Below are positions 8,585-16,860 of a stretch of DNA of 64,000 nucleotides, piece by piece; the first letter of the stretch is position 1, and each line of letters starts with the position of its first letter. Source of the DNA: DASYKS01 sp031404815 (lineage in GTDB: Bacteria > Acidobacteriota > Thermoanaerobaculia > Multivoradales > UBA5704); the NCBI GenBank assembly GCA_031404815.1, contig JANNIH010000081.1, forward strand, positions 5,653 through 69,652, given 5' to 3'. The notes beneath the pieces were generated by a model. The model did not search any database, had not been told where the DNA came from, and saw only the letters and a list, made by a program, of their open reading frames with translations. The position numbers and the translations under genes were made by a program.

Positions 8585-10021
8585 ATGAACATCACGAAGC
8601 TCGCTCTCGTCGCGCTGGGATTCGGCGCAGCCCTCTCCACCCCTGCGCTCCAAGCGGTAGCCGCCCCTCTGACACCCCGGCCGAACCCCGTTCGCACCCT
8701 GCGCGTCGACACTTTCCATACCGGAAACGCGACAACGGAGATGTTTGCGGTCGAGCGGGTGGTGATCGAGCCGCTCCCCTGGCCGGGCAACCCGCGCCGG
8801 CCGCTCGACGACGGGAATCTCGGCCTTTATTTCTTCGAGGTCGTCCTCCGGGAGACGAATCGGGTGGTCTACTCGCGCGGGTACGCCTCGATTTTCGGCG
8901 AATGGCAAACCACCGACGAAGCGAAGGAGCGCTGGGGGACGTTTTCCGAATCGTTCCGTTTTCCGGTGCCCGACCGGCCGGTCCGCATCAGCTTGAAGAA
9001 GCGCGATGCGAGAAACGACTTCCGCGAGATCTGGAGCGTGGCGATCGATCCGGCCGACATGTTCGTCGACACCTCCGCGCCGAGCGCGCCCGGGCCGCTG
9101 CTCGCGCTCGAACAGCATGGCGATCCGGCGGACCAGGTGGATCTGCTGATCTTGGGCGACGGCTACACCGCGGCCGAACGACCGAAGTTCGAGCGCGACG
9201 CGCGGCGAATGATCGAGATGCTGTTCGCCCAATCTCCGTTCAAGGAGCACCGCGGCGATTTTAACGTCTGGGGCTTGAGCCCGGCCTCGCCGGAGAGCGG
9301 TATCTCGCGCCCCTCGACCGGCATTCATCGGCGGAACCCGGTCGGCGCCACCTACGACGCGTTCGGCTCGGAGCGCTACGTGCTCACCTTCGACAACCGG
9401 GCGTTCCGGGAGGCGGCCCAATTCGCGCCGTACGATTTCGTCGAGATCCTGGTCAACGCCGAGACCTACGGCGGCGGCGGAATCTTCGGCCTGTACGGGA
9501 CGGTCGCGGCCGACAGCGTTTGGGCGCCGTACATCTTCGTCCACGAGTTCGGCCACCACTTCGCCGGGCTCGCCGACGAGTACTACACCTCGGACGTCGC
9601 GACCGACTACAGCGCCGTCATCGAGCCTTGGGAAAAAAACGTCACGGCGAACGCCTCCCTCGAAACCATCAAATGGCGGGCGCTGCTCTCCCCGGGCACA
9701 CCCCTGCCGACCCCCTGGAAGAAAGCGGAGTTCGAGGCGTTCCAGAAAGACATCCAAGCCCGACGACGGAAGATCCGTGCCGAACGCCGTCCGGAATCCG
9801 AGATGGACGCGCTGTTCCGCGAGGAGCGCGCCCACGAGACGGAGCTGCTCGGCAAGGACCAACATTCCGGAACAGTCGGCGCGTTCGAAGGGGCGAGCTA
9901 CCAGGCGACGGGAATGTACCGCCCGCAAGAAGACTGCATCATGTTCACCCGCGACGAGGTCGGCTTCTGCGCCGTCTGCCGCGCGGCGATCGAACAGGTG
10001 ATCGAGCTGTATTCGAAGTAA
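8585..10021 (+). CDS. secreted M64 family metallopeptidase
   Basis: A 478-residue exported protein with a signal peptide ending near residue 26 (ALQAVAA). A beta-rich N-terminal domain (about 30-165) is followed by the M64 peptidase domain, which opens with VDLLILGDGYTAAERPKFERDA. The zinc site is HEFGHHFAGLADEYY (His320, Glu321, His324), the diagnostic M64 signature. M64 includes the Clostridium ramosum IgA proteinase, but most environmental members have unknown substrates, so I do not call this an IgA protease. It is a lone plus-strand gene, divergent from the NYN gene and convergent with the Fic gene 18 bp away. Confidence 0.9.
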   Translation: MNITKLALVALGFGAALSTPALQAVAAPLTPRPNPVRTLRVDTFHTGNATTEMFAVERVVIEPLPWPGNPRRPLDDGNLGLYFFEVVLRETNRVVYSRGYASIFGEWQTTDEAKERWGTFSESFRFPVPDRPVRISLKKRDARNDFREIWSVAIDPADMFVDTSAPSAPGPLLALEQHGDPADQVDLLILGDGYTAAERPKFERDARRMIEMLFAQSPFKEHRGDFNVWGLSPASPESGISRPSTGIHRRNPVGATYDAFGSERYVLTFDNRAFREAAQFAPYDFVEILVNAETYGGGGIFGLYGTVAADSVWAPYIFVHEFGHHFAGLADEYYTSDVATDYSAVIEPWEKNVTANASLETIKWRALLSPGTPLPTPWKKAEFEAFQKDIQARRRKIRAERRPESEMDALFREERAHETELLGKDQHSGTVGAFEGASYQATGMYRPQEDCIMFTRDEVGFCAVCRAAIEQVIELYSK

Positions 10022-10039
10022 TTCAACTGGAGGTCGGTT

Positions 10040-10948
10040 CTAGGGGGCGGAGACTAGGCCTTCGCGAGTGGTTGGCGCGCCCTTCCCCCGGAAGCCTACT
10101 TGCAGCGCTTCCTTCGAGGTGGTGTTGAAGGCGGCGCCGAGGGCTTGGAGGAAGTACTCCCCCCACGCGGTCAGGTCGGCTTCGGCCCGCCCTTCGTAGT
10201 AGTTGTGGTGGGGATGGGTGGCCAGCGAGGTGTAATAACTCACGAGGTCACGGGCGTGATACTCCTCGAGCGAGAAGAACCCGTTGAGCCCATAACCGCC
10301 CCGGTGAAGAAGGAAAGTGGCCAGCAAGCGCGCAGTGCGGCCGTTCCCGTCGTAGTAGGGGTGGATGGTCACGAACTGATAGTGCGCCAACCCGGCGATC
10401 AAGGGCACCGGCAGGATCTCGCGCTGGTGCTCCATCCACGCCACCAGGGAGGACATGAGCTCCGGAACATCTTTCGCCTCAGGAGGCAGGTAGACGATCG
10501 CTCCCGTCGCGGAGTCGCGGATGACGTTCTGGCCATCCCGCCAGGGTGTTGGCCGTGCCCGAGGGCCCTTTTCGACCAGTGCATGAAGGCGCTGGAGAAG
10601 ATCTTCGGTGAGCGGCCCCTTCCGGACCGCCCACTCTTCCACGCGGAGCAGCGCGTTCCAATAGTTGCGGACCTCGGTCACGTCCCGCTCGCGACCGTAG
10701 AAGTCGGCGCTTTGCCCGGATACGGCCTCTTCGGCCTCCTCAAGAGTCAGCCGGTTCCCCTCGATTCGGGTCGAAAAGTGGGTGGATCGGACCCGGGCAC
10801 GTCGGCGCAGCTCTTCCGTCACCGTCGGCGAAAACTGGGTGACCTTCACGATGGCCTTGGCCGCCTCGACCTCAAGGAGCGATCGGAGGGCCACCGGAGT
10901 CAGGGTAAATCGGGGCTCCCAAAAGGGGCGATGACTCGGTTTCGCCAT
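10040..10948 (-). CDS. Fic-domain protein (class II, N-terminal inhibitory helix)
   Basis: Fic enzymes transfer AMP or another nucleotide moiety to protein hydroxyls. The 302-residue product has the complete active-site loop HPYYDGNGRTAR (residues 196-207, catalytic His196). Its own inhibitory helix is in STRIEGNRLTLEEAE, with the (S/T)xxxE(G/N) motif centred on Glu63, which makes it class II. The flap region VYLPPEAKDVPELM is present too. This is the common stand-alone Fic architecture (Fic_N plus Fic). The target is unknown. It lies 24 bp downstream of a HepT/MNT pair on the same strand, itself an AMPylation system, so the two may form one defence or stress island. Confidence 0.92.
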   Translation of the reverse strand: MAKPSHRPFWEPRFTLTPVALRSLLEVEAAKAIVKVTQFSPTVTEELRRRARVRSTHFSTRIEGNRLTLEEAEEAVSGQSADFYGRERDVTEVRNYWNALLRVEEWAVRKGPLTEDLLQRLHALVEKGPRARPTPWRDGQNVIRDSATGAIVYLPPEAKDVPELMSSLVAWMEHQREILPVPLIAGLAHYQFVTIHPYYDGNGRTARLLATFLLHRGGYGLNGFFSLEEYHARDLVSYYTSLATHPHHNYYEGRAEADLTAWGEYFLQALGAAFNTTSKEALQVGFRGKGAPTTREGLVSAP

Positions 10949-10972
10949 ACGGGGATCATCGGACTCCCGGAC

Positions 10973-11353
10973 CTACGGCTCTCCGAGATCCGAGGGGAGC
11001 AGTGCCTCTACAGTTTGGAGCAGAGGCTGCAGCTTTGCTTCGAGGATTCCCCAGACGACATCGTGTGCAACCGAGCCATAGCCGTGCGCCAGAACGTTCC
11101 GGAACGCCGCGATTTGCCGCGATTCCGGAATCGCCGCGGCTACTTCGGGCGCTATCTTGCCGAGCTTCCCAATCGCCTCGCCGAGGATTTCGAGTTGCCG
11201 TTCGACAGCCGAGCGTAGCATCGGGTCGTCCAGGTAATCGTCAAAGGATTTTCCTTCGACGAAGAGCGCGATCAGGCGGCCGGCTTCGCGAACGTCGAAG
11301 AGAAGCTTCTTTGCCTCAAGCTGCAAAGAGCGGGCTCCGGGTGGCTTCAACAC
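10973..11353 (-). CDS. hepT: HepT-like toxin (HEPN ribonuclease, DUF86)
   Basis: HepT proteins are HEPN-fold RNases that form a toxin-antitoxin pair with a minimal nucleotidyltransferase. The catalytic RX4HXY motif is present as RNVLAHGY (Arg85, His90, Tyr92), followed by the family ending DVVWGILEAKLQPLL. The frame opens at a GTG (11353) inside the upstream MNT gene; TTG codons at 11350 and 11326 are alternatives. Length (up to 126 residues) is usual. In characterised pairs the MNT protein adds AMP units to the equivalent Tyr of HepT to silence it. Overlap with the MNT gene implies coupled expression. Confidence 0.88.
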   Translation of the reverse strand: MLKPPGARSLQLEAKKLLFDVREAGRLIALFVEGKSFDDYLDDPMLRSAVERQLEILGEAIGKLGKIAPEVAAAIPESRQIAAFRNVLAHGYGSVAHDVVWGILEAKLQPLLQTVEALLPSDLGEP

Positions 11354-11624
11354 TCTGGCGGAAGTAAGGATTCCGCACGGAGCTCTCGATCACCAGATCG
11401 ATCGACCGACCAAAGAGACTTTCGAGATCCCCGAGAAGGCCCAGGTAGCGATCGGCGATTTCGGCGGGTTTTCCGGGTGCGAATTCGACCAGAAAATCGA
11501 GATCGCTCCGCGACGGGTCGAACGAACCGCGTGCCGCAGAGCCGAATAGATCGAGTCGGACGGCTTCGCGCTGTCGGCATGCCGCTTCGATTGCAGACTG
11601 TTGTTCGAGGACTCGGTTCGTCAT
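11316..11624 (-). CDS. mntA: MNT-family antitoxin (minimal nucleotidyltransferase, MntA-like)
   Basis: The product carries the nucleotidyltransferase signature RLDLFGSAARGSFDPSRSDL followed by DFLVEFAP, i.e. GSx-G and DxD metal-binding aspartates of pol-beta-like MNT proteins. In HepT/MntA systems this enzyme oligo-AMPylates the toxin. I take the ATG at 11624 (MTNRVLEQQSA), giving 102 residues; a longer frame runs to 11675 but adds an N-terminus not typical of the family. The 3' end overlaps hepT. The pair is followed by the Fic gene and preceded by an unrelated alpha/beta hydrolase. Confidence 0.87.
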   Translation of the reverse strand: MTNRVLEQQSAIEAACRQREAVRLDLFGSAARGSFDPSRSDLDFLVEFAPGKPAEIADRYLGLLGDLESLFGRSIDLVIESSVRNPYFRQSVEATRSPLFAA

Positions 11625-11675
11625 GGTGTTGCACAGCTTAACAGGACGTTGGACGCCCGTCGCCTGCCGCCCCAC

Positions 11676-12671
11676 TTACGACTCGATCGCTTCGAGCAGC
11701 TCGTCGAGCGCGCGCTCGACCGCTTCGGGGCGGTCGAGCTGGATCCAATGTCCGGTGCCGCCGACCGGGAGGACGGGCAGCTGCTCGTCGAGCCGGTGCA
11801 GGCTGATCGGCAGGCTGTTGAGCTCGCTCACCAGGGCGATTTTGGGGCCGGGGTAGGCGGCGAGCGAAGCGATCGGCGACCAGATCGAAGCGCCTTCGAG
11901 CGCGCGGATGATCGCCTGCGGGTTGGTTTCGCCGAGATCCTCGAGGATGCAACCCGCCGCGTCTCGATCTCCTCCAACCACCAGCTGCCGGAAATAGCCC
12001 TCGGCCTCAGCCACCGGATCGCGACGAACCGCGTCGAGAAAGGCGTCGATCTCGGCGCGCGGCAGGAGCGTCTGGTCGCCGTTCGGATCGACCAGAACGA
12101 GGGCCGCCACCCGATCGGGGTTTGCCGCGGCATAGGCGATCGCAGGCAGGGCACCCAAACTGTGGCCGACCAGGACGAAGCGCCCCAGGTGGAGCTGGTC
12201 GGCGACCGCGGCGATGTCTTCGCTGAACGCGGGCACCGAATAGTCGCCATCCGCAGCCGGGTCGGACTCGCCATGGCCACGCAAGTCGAACGCGATCGCC
12301 CGCCGCTCGGGGCGGAAGGCGTCGAGCTGGAGCACCCACTGCCCGCCGTTGCCGCCGAGGCCGTGAACGAACAGGAGTGGCACGTCGTGCGCGCCACCCG
12401 CCCCGCCGTCGCGCACGAACAGATTGCCGGCCGGGCCGGGGAGCCAGAGCGCCAGATCCTGAAGCCGTGGCGCGGGCGAGAACAGCTCGCCGCCGATCCG
12501 GCCGGGGTCGAAATCCGGATCGAGGTCCATCCAGCCGCGCAGATAGCCGCGCCGGTGCGCCACGATCACAGCCGCGGTGGCCGCGGCGGTCGCTCCGAGC
12601 AGGGCGAGGCCGAGCCAGGGCCCGGCGGGGCTCCGCTTTCTGCGGCGGTGAGGGGGGTTTTTCCGACTCAT
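11676..12671 (-). CDS. membrane-anchored alpha/beta hydrolase
   Basis: The 331-residue protein has a basic N-terminus and one membrane helix (GLALLGATAAATAAVIVA, residues 21-38), then a classical alpha/beta-hydrolase fold. Oxyanion-region motif LLFVHGLGGNGGQW, the strand AFDLRGHGESD, nucleophile elbow VGHSLG (Ser171), an acid-candidate LVLVDPNGD, and a late His in GTGHWIQLDRPEA are all visible. Substrate is unknown; esterases, lipases and haloperoxidase-like enzymes share these motifs. It sits alone between the ClpX-like gene and the toxin-antitoxin genes on the minus strand. Confidence 0.85.
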   Translation of the reverse strand: MSRKNPPHRRRKRSPAGPWLGLALLGATAAATAAVIVAHRRGYLRGWMDLDPDFDPGRIGGELFSPAPRLQDLALWLPGPAGNLFVRDGGAGGAHDVPLLFVHGLGGNGGQWVLQLDAFRPERRAIAFDLRGHGESDPAADGDYSVPAFSEDIAAVADQLHLGRFVLVGHSLGALPAIAYAAANPDRVAALVLVDPNGDQTLLPRAEIDAFLDAVRRDPVAEAEGYFRQLVVGGDRDAAGCILEDLGETNPQAIIRALEGASIWSPIASLAAYPGPKIALVSELNSLPISLHRLDEQLPVLPVGGTGHWIQLDRPEAVERALDELLEAIES

Positions 12672-12729
12672 CGACGAAATTCTATCTCAGGGGAAACGCT
12701 CGCGCTCTCGAATCATGGAATCCGAAGGC

Positions 12730-13818
12730 TCAGACCGCGGGCTTGAGTGTCCCGATGACGATCTTGTCGTCGATCACCAGGCTGTGGTGGTTGCCTGTCT
12801 TCTCGACTTCCGGTTGACCGAAGGGGTCGAACTCGTACGGTTTGATCACCCGGCCGAACACCGATTTGAGCGCGCGGGCGCCGATTCGGCTGCTCTTTGA
12901 AGCCTCCTCGGCGATCTTCTGGATCGCCGGCTCGGTCACGGAGAGCTCGATGCCCATCTTGCGGAAGAAGTTCTGGGAGATCTGGAGCACCCCTTCGGCC
13001 GGCTCGCGGAAAATTCGCGCGAGGGTGCCGGGAGTCAGGTCCTCGAGGATCACCGCGTTGTCGAAGCGGGAGAGGAACTGCGGCTGCATGCCGTACTCGA
13101 ACAGATCTTCCTGCCGGAAATGATGGCGCAGGGTGAAGTACTCACGGATTTGGATCTTGCCGTTCTCGTAAATCGTCGTGGTCGGCAGTTTGATCCCGCT
13201 CTTGGGCGAGATCACACGCTGGAACACCTGGTCGTAGAGGGTCTCGAACGCTCCGGCGCAGAGGAAGAGCATCTTGCCGGTATCGAGCCAGACGGTGCTC
13301 GACTCGGGCACTTTGTCGCGCACCACGGTGATCTTATGGCTGACCCGCTCGCCCTCGATCAGGGTGAGCAGCGCCTGCTGGATGTTGATTCCGGTCACAT
13401 ACGGCTTGCCGCCGACGACTCCGGAGACCTTGTCGATCTCGTCCAGGCAGACCGTGGCACGCTCCATCGCCCGGCCGATCTCTTCGGCCGTGGCATTGGC
13501 CCCGAGCACTTGGCGGGTCCGCTCCTCCAGGCGATGAAACAGACGGGAGGTGTCGATCGCGCCATCTTCGGCCGCGATCGTGCTCGCGTTCATGATCAGC
13601 ACCACCCGGTACTCGACGAACTCCTCGTGCTCGGCGTAGAGCGACTCGATGCCGCGCATGATCGTGGTCTTGCCGGTGCCGGAGTTGCCGATCAGCAACA
13701 GGTTGCCGTACTTCTCACCTTCCAGATGCTTGAAGATCGCGACCGCGACGAACCGCAGGGTCTCGTCCTGGCCGATGACGCGCTGGGATAGGAACTCGTG
13801 AATTTCGACGGGCTTCAT
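12730..13818 (-). CDS. ClpX-like AAA+ ATPase lacking the zinc-binding domain
   Basis: The 362-residue protein has Walker A GNSGTGKT (44-51), Walker B VCLDEIDK (123-130), and a sensor-2-like SRIGARALKSVFGRVI. It resembles the ClpX/HslU AAA+ module (IGQDETLRFVAVAIFKHL). It begins directly at the ATPase module, so the N-terminal Cys4 zinc domain of ClpX is absent. I see no GYVGxD pore loop, and no obvious IGF tripeptide for ClpP docking. No clpP is nearby. It may be a stand-alone unfoldase or remodelling ATPase. The divergent small membrane-protein gene starts 92 bp away. Confidence 0.8.
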   Translation of the reverse strand: MKPVEIHEFLSQRVIGQDETLRFVAVAIFKHLEGEKYGNLLLIGNSGTGKTTIMRGIESLYAEHEEFVEYRVVLIMNASTIAAEDGAIDTSRLFHRLEERTRQVLGANATAEEIGRAMERATVCLDEIDKVSGVVGGKPYVTGINIQQALLTLIEGERVSHKITVVRDKVPESSTVWLDTGKMLFLCAGAFETLYDQVFQRVISPKSGIKLPTTTIYENGKIQIREYFTLRHHFRQEDLFEYGMQPQFLSRFDNAVILEDLTPGTLARIFREPAEGVLQISQNFFRKMGIELSVTEPAIQKIAEEASKSSRIGARALKSVFGRVIKPYEFDPFGQPEVEKTGNHHSLVIDDKIVIGTLKPAV

Positions 13819-13898
13819 GGTCTGGCGTAGGATCTCAAGGTACGAAGTGCAGTGGTTTCAAGGAATTCGTGCGGGCGACCCGCGCGACGACATCGGAC

Positions 13899-13903
13899 GG
13901 AGG
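13899..13903 (+). promoter_or_regulatory. ribosome binding site deciding the start at 13911
   Basis: GGAGG lies 7 nt before the GTG at 13911. This supports that start over the upstream in-frame GTG at 13869, which has no comparable site. Confidence 0.6.
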
Positions 13904-13910
13904 ATTCTAC

Positions 13911-14531
13911 GTGCGAAAGCCAGATTCGCGTCGGGGTTGGGTGCTGGGCCTGATGTTGGTTGTCGCGACTCTCGGCCTGATGTTCGTCATGGGCCGCCAA
14001 GGGGCATCGCTCGATCGTAGCGATCCGCAGGAGCGGGCTCGGGTCGATCGGAGCGTGCGCAGCATCCTCGACCTCGAGTTCGCCCGCACGGCGGAGCGCA
14101 CCGAGCAGATCCGGAAGGTCTGGGGCGAAGAAGGGATGAGTGTGGCGCGCGGCAACATCGCGATCGACTACCTCTATCTCCTCGCGTACGGCTCCTTGCT
14201 CGCCCTCGCCTGCCACCGCTCGGCCGGGTGGCTCGCGGTCCACCCCCGGCGCGGCATCCGACGCCTCGGCCGATTCGGCCGGTGGCTGGCGCTCGCCCCG
14301 CTCGCCGCGGCGGCGCTCGACGCGGTCGAGAACTTCGCCATGCTGCGCATGCTCGCCCCCTCGTTTTCGGGCGACTCTTGGCCGAACCTCGCCGCCCGCT
14401 GTGCCGGGATCAAATTCAACCTGCTCTATGTCGCCCTCGCCTGGATCATCCTGGCGACCGTCCTGTCGCAGCCGCGCGCCGATGTCTGTGGGTCCGCCGT
14501 CGAAACAGAGACCCCCCGACCCGCGATTTGA
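13911..14531 (+). CDS. small membrane protein of unknown function, four predicted helices
   Basis: About 206 residues from the GTG start with a good Shine-Dalgarno. Four hydrophobic segments are visible: WVLGLMLVVATLGLMFVM near the N-terminus, YLYLLAYGSLLALACH, WLALAPLAAAALDAVENFAM, and LLYVALAWIILATVL near the C-terminus. The segment between helices 1 and 2 is charged (about 60 residues, with RTAERTEQIRKVWGEEG). I do not recognise a named family. It is divergent from the ClpX-like gene and 58 bp upstream of the secreted CRVLDTR protein gene. Confidence 0.65.
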   Translation: MRKPDSRRGWVLGLMLVVATLGLMFVMGRQGASLDRSDPQERARVDRSVRSILDLEFARTAERTEQIRKVWGEEGMSVARGNIAIDYLYLLAYGSLLALACHRSAGWLAVHPRRGIRRLGRFGRWLALAPLAAAALDAVENFAMLRMLAPSFSGDSWPNLAARCAGIKFNLLYVALAWIILATVLSQPRADVCGSAVETETPRPAI

Positions 14532-14589
14532 CCGCCCGCCGGGCGGGAGCTACCATCTCGGACGAGACACTTGGAGGCTCGACCCGGCT

Positions 14590-15447
14590 ATGGTTTTCAA
14601 ATTGCGCACCCGCACTCTTCTTGTCGGCCTCGCGGCCGGGGCCGCCTCGACACTCGGCGCGCCCGCCTGGGGCCAAGGGACCTCCACCCTCGCCAACCCG
14701 ATCGCCGTCTTTTCGACCCCCGGCAGCAAGCAGGTCTCTTTGCAGTCGTGCAACGCGGCGGGGTGCGATACCGAGATCAAGACGGTCACGGTGCTCGACG
14801 CGCAGCCGGTGGTCGTTACGGCGACCGCGAATCCTGGGGCGGTCCAAGTTGGAGAGCTCGTCCGGCTGATCGGGTCGGGAACGGGCGCGCCGCCGCTCAC
14901 TTACACCTGGAAGATCTTCTCGGGACCGACCCTGATCGCCACCCTGCCGGGCGCCACAACCTGGTGGGACACCCTCGGCCAGCCGGTCGGTCCGTACACG
15001 GCGCAGCTGTCGGTCGCCAACACCTTCAACACCGCGCTGTCGGCGCTGCTTCCGCTCAATCTCGGGGCGTTTCAACCGCGGAGCCTGTTTACCATCTCAC
15101 CCTGCCGTGTGCTCGACACGAGGAGTTCGACGCCGCTGGTCTCTGGCATCGCTCGCCCGATCGTGATCGCCGCGGCGGCATGCGGTGTGCCCGAGACCGC
15201 CAAGGCGATCTCCGCCAACATCTCGGTGACGACCCCGACCGGCTCGGGCTTGGTCGTCGTCTATCCGGGTAACTATCCGCGGCCAGGCACCCAAACGCTC
15301 AGTTTCAGCTCCGGACAGACGCGCACCAACAACATCGTGATCGCGCTCGCTTCGGATGGCTCGACCTCCTTGAGCACCGAAGCCTCGATGACCGCCACGG
15401 GAGACACCGTTCACCTCATCCTCGACGTCAACGGATACTTCCAGTAG
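14590..15447 (+). CDS. secreted protein with Ig/PKD-like domain and CRVLDTR-type C-terminal domain
   Basis: The 285-residue product has a signal peptide (TLLVGLAAGAASTLGAPAWG). It has an Ig/PKD-like beta domain (about 30-155, with VVVTATANPGAVQVGELVRL and PPLTYTWKIFSG) and a C-terminal domain that opens with FTISPCRVLDTRSSTP and closes with VHLILDVNGYF. This C-terminal domain recurs at the end of many exported proteins in Acidobacteriota and some other phyla; its function is not established as far as I know. I chose the ATG at 14590 because it begins the signal peptide; the frame extends upstream inside the previous gene. Confidence 0.75.
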   Translation: MVFKLRTRTLLVGLAAGAASTLGAPAWGQGTSTLANPIAVFSTPGSKQVSLQSCNAAGCDTEIKTVTVLDAQPVVVTATANPGAVQVGELVRLIGSGTGAPPLTYTWKIFSGPTLIATLPGATTWWDTLGQPVGPYTAQLSVANTFNTALSALLPLNLGAFQPRSLFTISPCRVLDTRSSTPLVSGIARPIVIAAAACGVPETAKAISANISVTTPTGSGLVVVYPGNYPRPGTQTLSFSSGQTRTNNIVIALASDGSTSLSTEASMTATGDTVHLILDVNGYFQ

Positions 15448-15479
15448 TCGAGCGACCCGCAGAGCGGAAAAGCTCGCGC

Positions 15480-15866
15480 CTACCCCTTCGGCACCTCGCT
15501 CATCAGGTGCTGGACGCGCCCCTCGGAATCGAGGAAGACGGCGAGCCAGAGCACCCGGTCACCCAATTCGGCGACGACGTGCGGCTTTTGCCGGACCACA
15601 GCACCCCCGGCTTCGAGCGCCGCAGCCGCCCCTTTGATATCGTCGGTCAGAAAATAGACGAACGTTTCGGAAACGGTGGCGCCGCTCGATTCTTCGCTCG
15701 ATAGCATCAGACGAACGCCGCCGCAGTCGAAAAACGAGAGGCCGGGCGGGGCTGAAAACAAGAACTTCAAGCCGACCACGTCGCGATAAAACGCGGTCGC
15801 GGCGTCCAGGTCCTTGACCGACCAGGCGATCTGGCCCACGGCGGTGATGTTGGGGGTGGAGGGCAT
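15480..15866 (-). CDS. VOC (glyoxalase/bleomycin-resistance) superfamily protein
   Basis: A 128-residue single-module VOC protein. The first beta-alpha-beta-beta-beta unit is ITAVGQIAWSVKDLDAAT followed by FYRDVVGLKFLFSAPPGLSFFDCGG; the second begins VYFLTDDIKGAAAALEAGG. VOC proteins are metal-dependent enzymes or binding proteins with varied roles, and the substrate cannot be told. The ATG at 15866 is preceded by AAGGAG with 6-nt spacing, which decides it over the longer frame reaching 15953. Confidence 0.82.
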   Translation of the reverse strand: MPSTPNITAVGQIAWSVKDLDAATAFYRDVVGLKFLFSAPPGLSFFDCGGVRLMLSSEESSGATVSETFVYFLTDDIKGAAAALEAGGAVVRQKPHVVAELGDRVLWLAVFLDSEGRVQHLMSEVPKG

Positions 15867-15998
15867 CGGCAGCTCCTTTCCGAAGGTTGGCGCTCGAACC
15901 AAGAGGGTAGGCGCCGATTCTAGGAGAACTACCCGGCGCGAAGTTTGCTTCACCGCCTACCGTCTGGCAGGATCGGCACCGTTCACGCCCACCCAAAT

Positions 15999-16811
15999 AT
16001 GAGCTTTCCCGAAACCCTCTACCGCGTGGCCAAAGGCGTTGCCAACTACCGGCGGCCGTTTTCGCTTCTCGCGCAACGCGCCCTCGGACGCGAGATCGTC
16101 CGCGTCGCCGACCGCCGCACCGGCCTCTCCTTCCGGTGCCTTCGCGGAGCGGACCGGATGCTCGGCGAGATCTGCCATTCGCGGGTCTACGACATCGAGA
16201 CCGCTCCGGTGCGGCCCGGCGACGTGGTGCTCGACGTGGGGGCCAATCACGGTTTCGCCGCATGCTGGTTCGCCTACCACGGCGCCCGGGTGTACGCCTG
16301 GGAGCCGGCGCCGCAGGTTTTTTCGCTGCTCGAACGGAACGTGGTGGACAACGGTCTCGCCGGCCGAGTGCGCGCCTTCCCCGAGGCGATCGGAGGACAG
16401 GAAGGTCGCGCGGAACTGCAGATCAGTCCGTTCCTCGGCGGGGGAACCAGCACGCTCCATCCGGAACTGGCCGCCACCTTGCCCATCACCGGACGAACCG
16501 AGGTGCGGGTGCGGTCGCTTCCCGCGGTGATCCGTGAGCTGGGCCTCGACCGGATCCGCCTGCTGAAGCTGGATTGCGAGGGGAGCGAGCTCGACATCCT
16601 GCGCTCGTTCGACCGCGACCTGCTCGATCGGATCGATTCGTTCGCGATCGAGTATCACCCCGCGGTCTACCCGGTGTCCGATCTGATTGAAACCCTCGAA
16701 GCCGCGGGCGACCTCCACATCTCGAAGGTGACGACCCTGGGCGTGACGAACGCGAACCTCCATGCCGTGCCGCGGCGCGTCCTCAAGGAATGGGCGGCCG
16801 AGGCGGGATAG
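15999..16811 (+). CDS. FkbM family SAM-dependent methyltransferase
   Basis: The 270-residue product has the FkbM architecture: the SAM motif VVLDVGANHGFAACWFA, an acidic strand end in VYAWEPAPQVFSLLERN, and the family-specific LLKLDCEGSELDILRSF. FkbM-type enzymes O-methylate sugars and polyketides. This is the first gene of the polysaccharide locus, divergent from the VOC gene across 132 bp. Start ATG 15999 (MSFPETLYRVAKG) is preferred over an upstream ATG at 15945. Confidence 0.85.
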   Translation: MSFPETLYRVAKGVANYRRPFSLLAQRALGREIVRVADRRTGLSFRCLRGADRMLGEICHSRVYDIETAPVRPGDVVLDVGANHGFAACWFAYHGARVYAWEPAPQVFSLLERNVVDNGLAGRVRAFPEAIGGQEGRAELQISPFLGGGTSTLHPELAATLPITGRTEVRVRSLPAVIRELGLDRIRLLKLDCEGSELDILRSFDRDLLDRIDSFAIEYHPAVYPVSDLIETLEAAGDLHISKVTTLGVTNANLHAVPRRVLKEWAAEAG

Positions 16812-16828
16812 GGGCCCCCGCTTCCTTC

Positions 16829-16860
16829 TTCCTTCATGCCCGCCTTCCTTCATGCCCGCC
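16829..16860. repeat. 16-bp perfect tandem duplication at a gene start
   Basis: TTCCTTCATGCCCGCC occurs twice back to back (16829-16844 and 16845-16860). Each copy holds an ATG, at 16836 and 16852. Because 16 is not a multiple of three the two ATGs are in different frames, and only the second leads into the glycosyltransferase gene. Confidence 0.9.

Noticed and set aside
8585..10021. Naming the M64 protein an IgA protease
   Set aside because: The family signature is clear but substrate assignment would rest only on one distant member.
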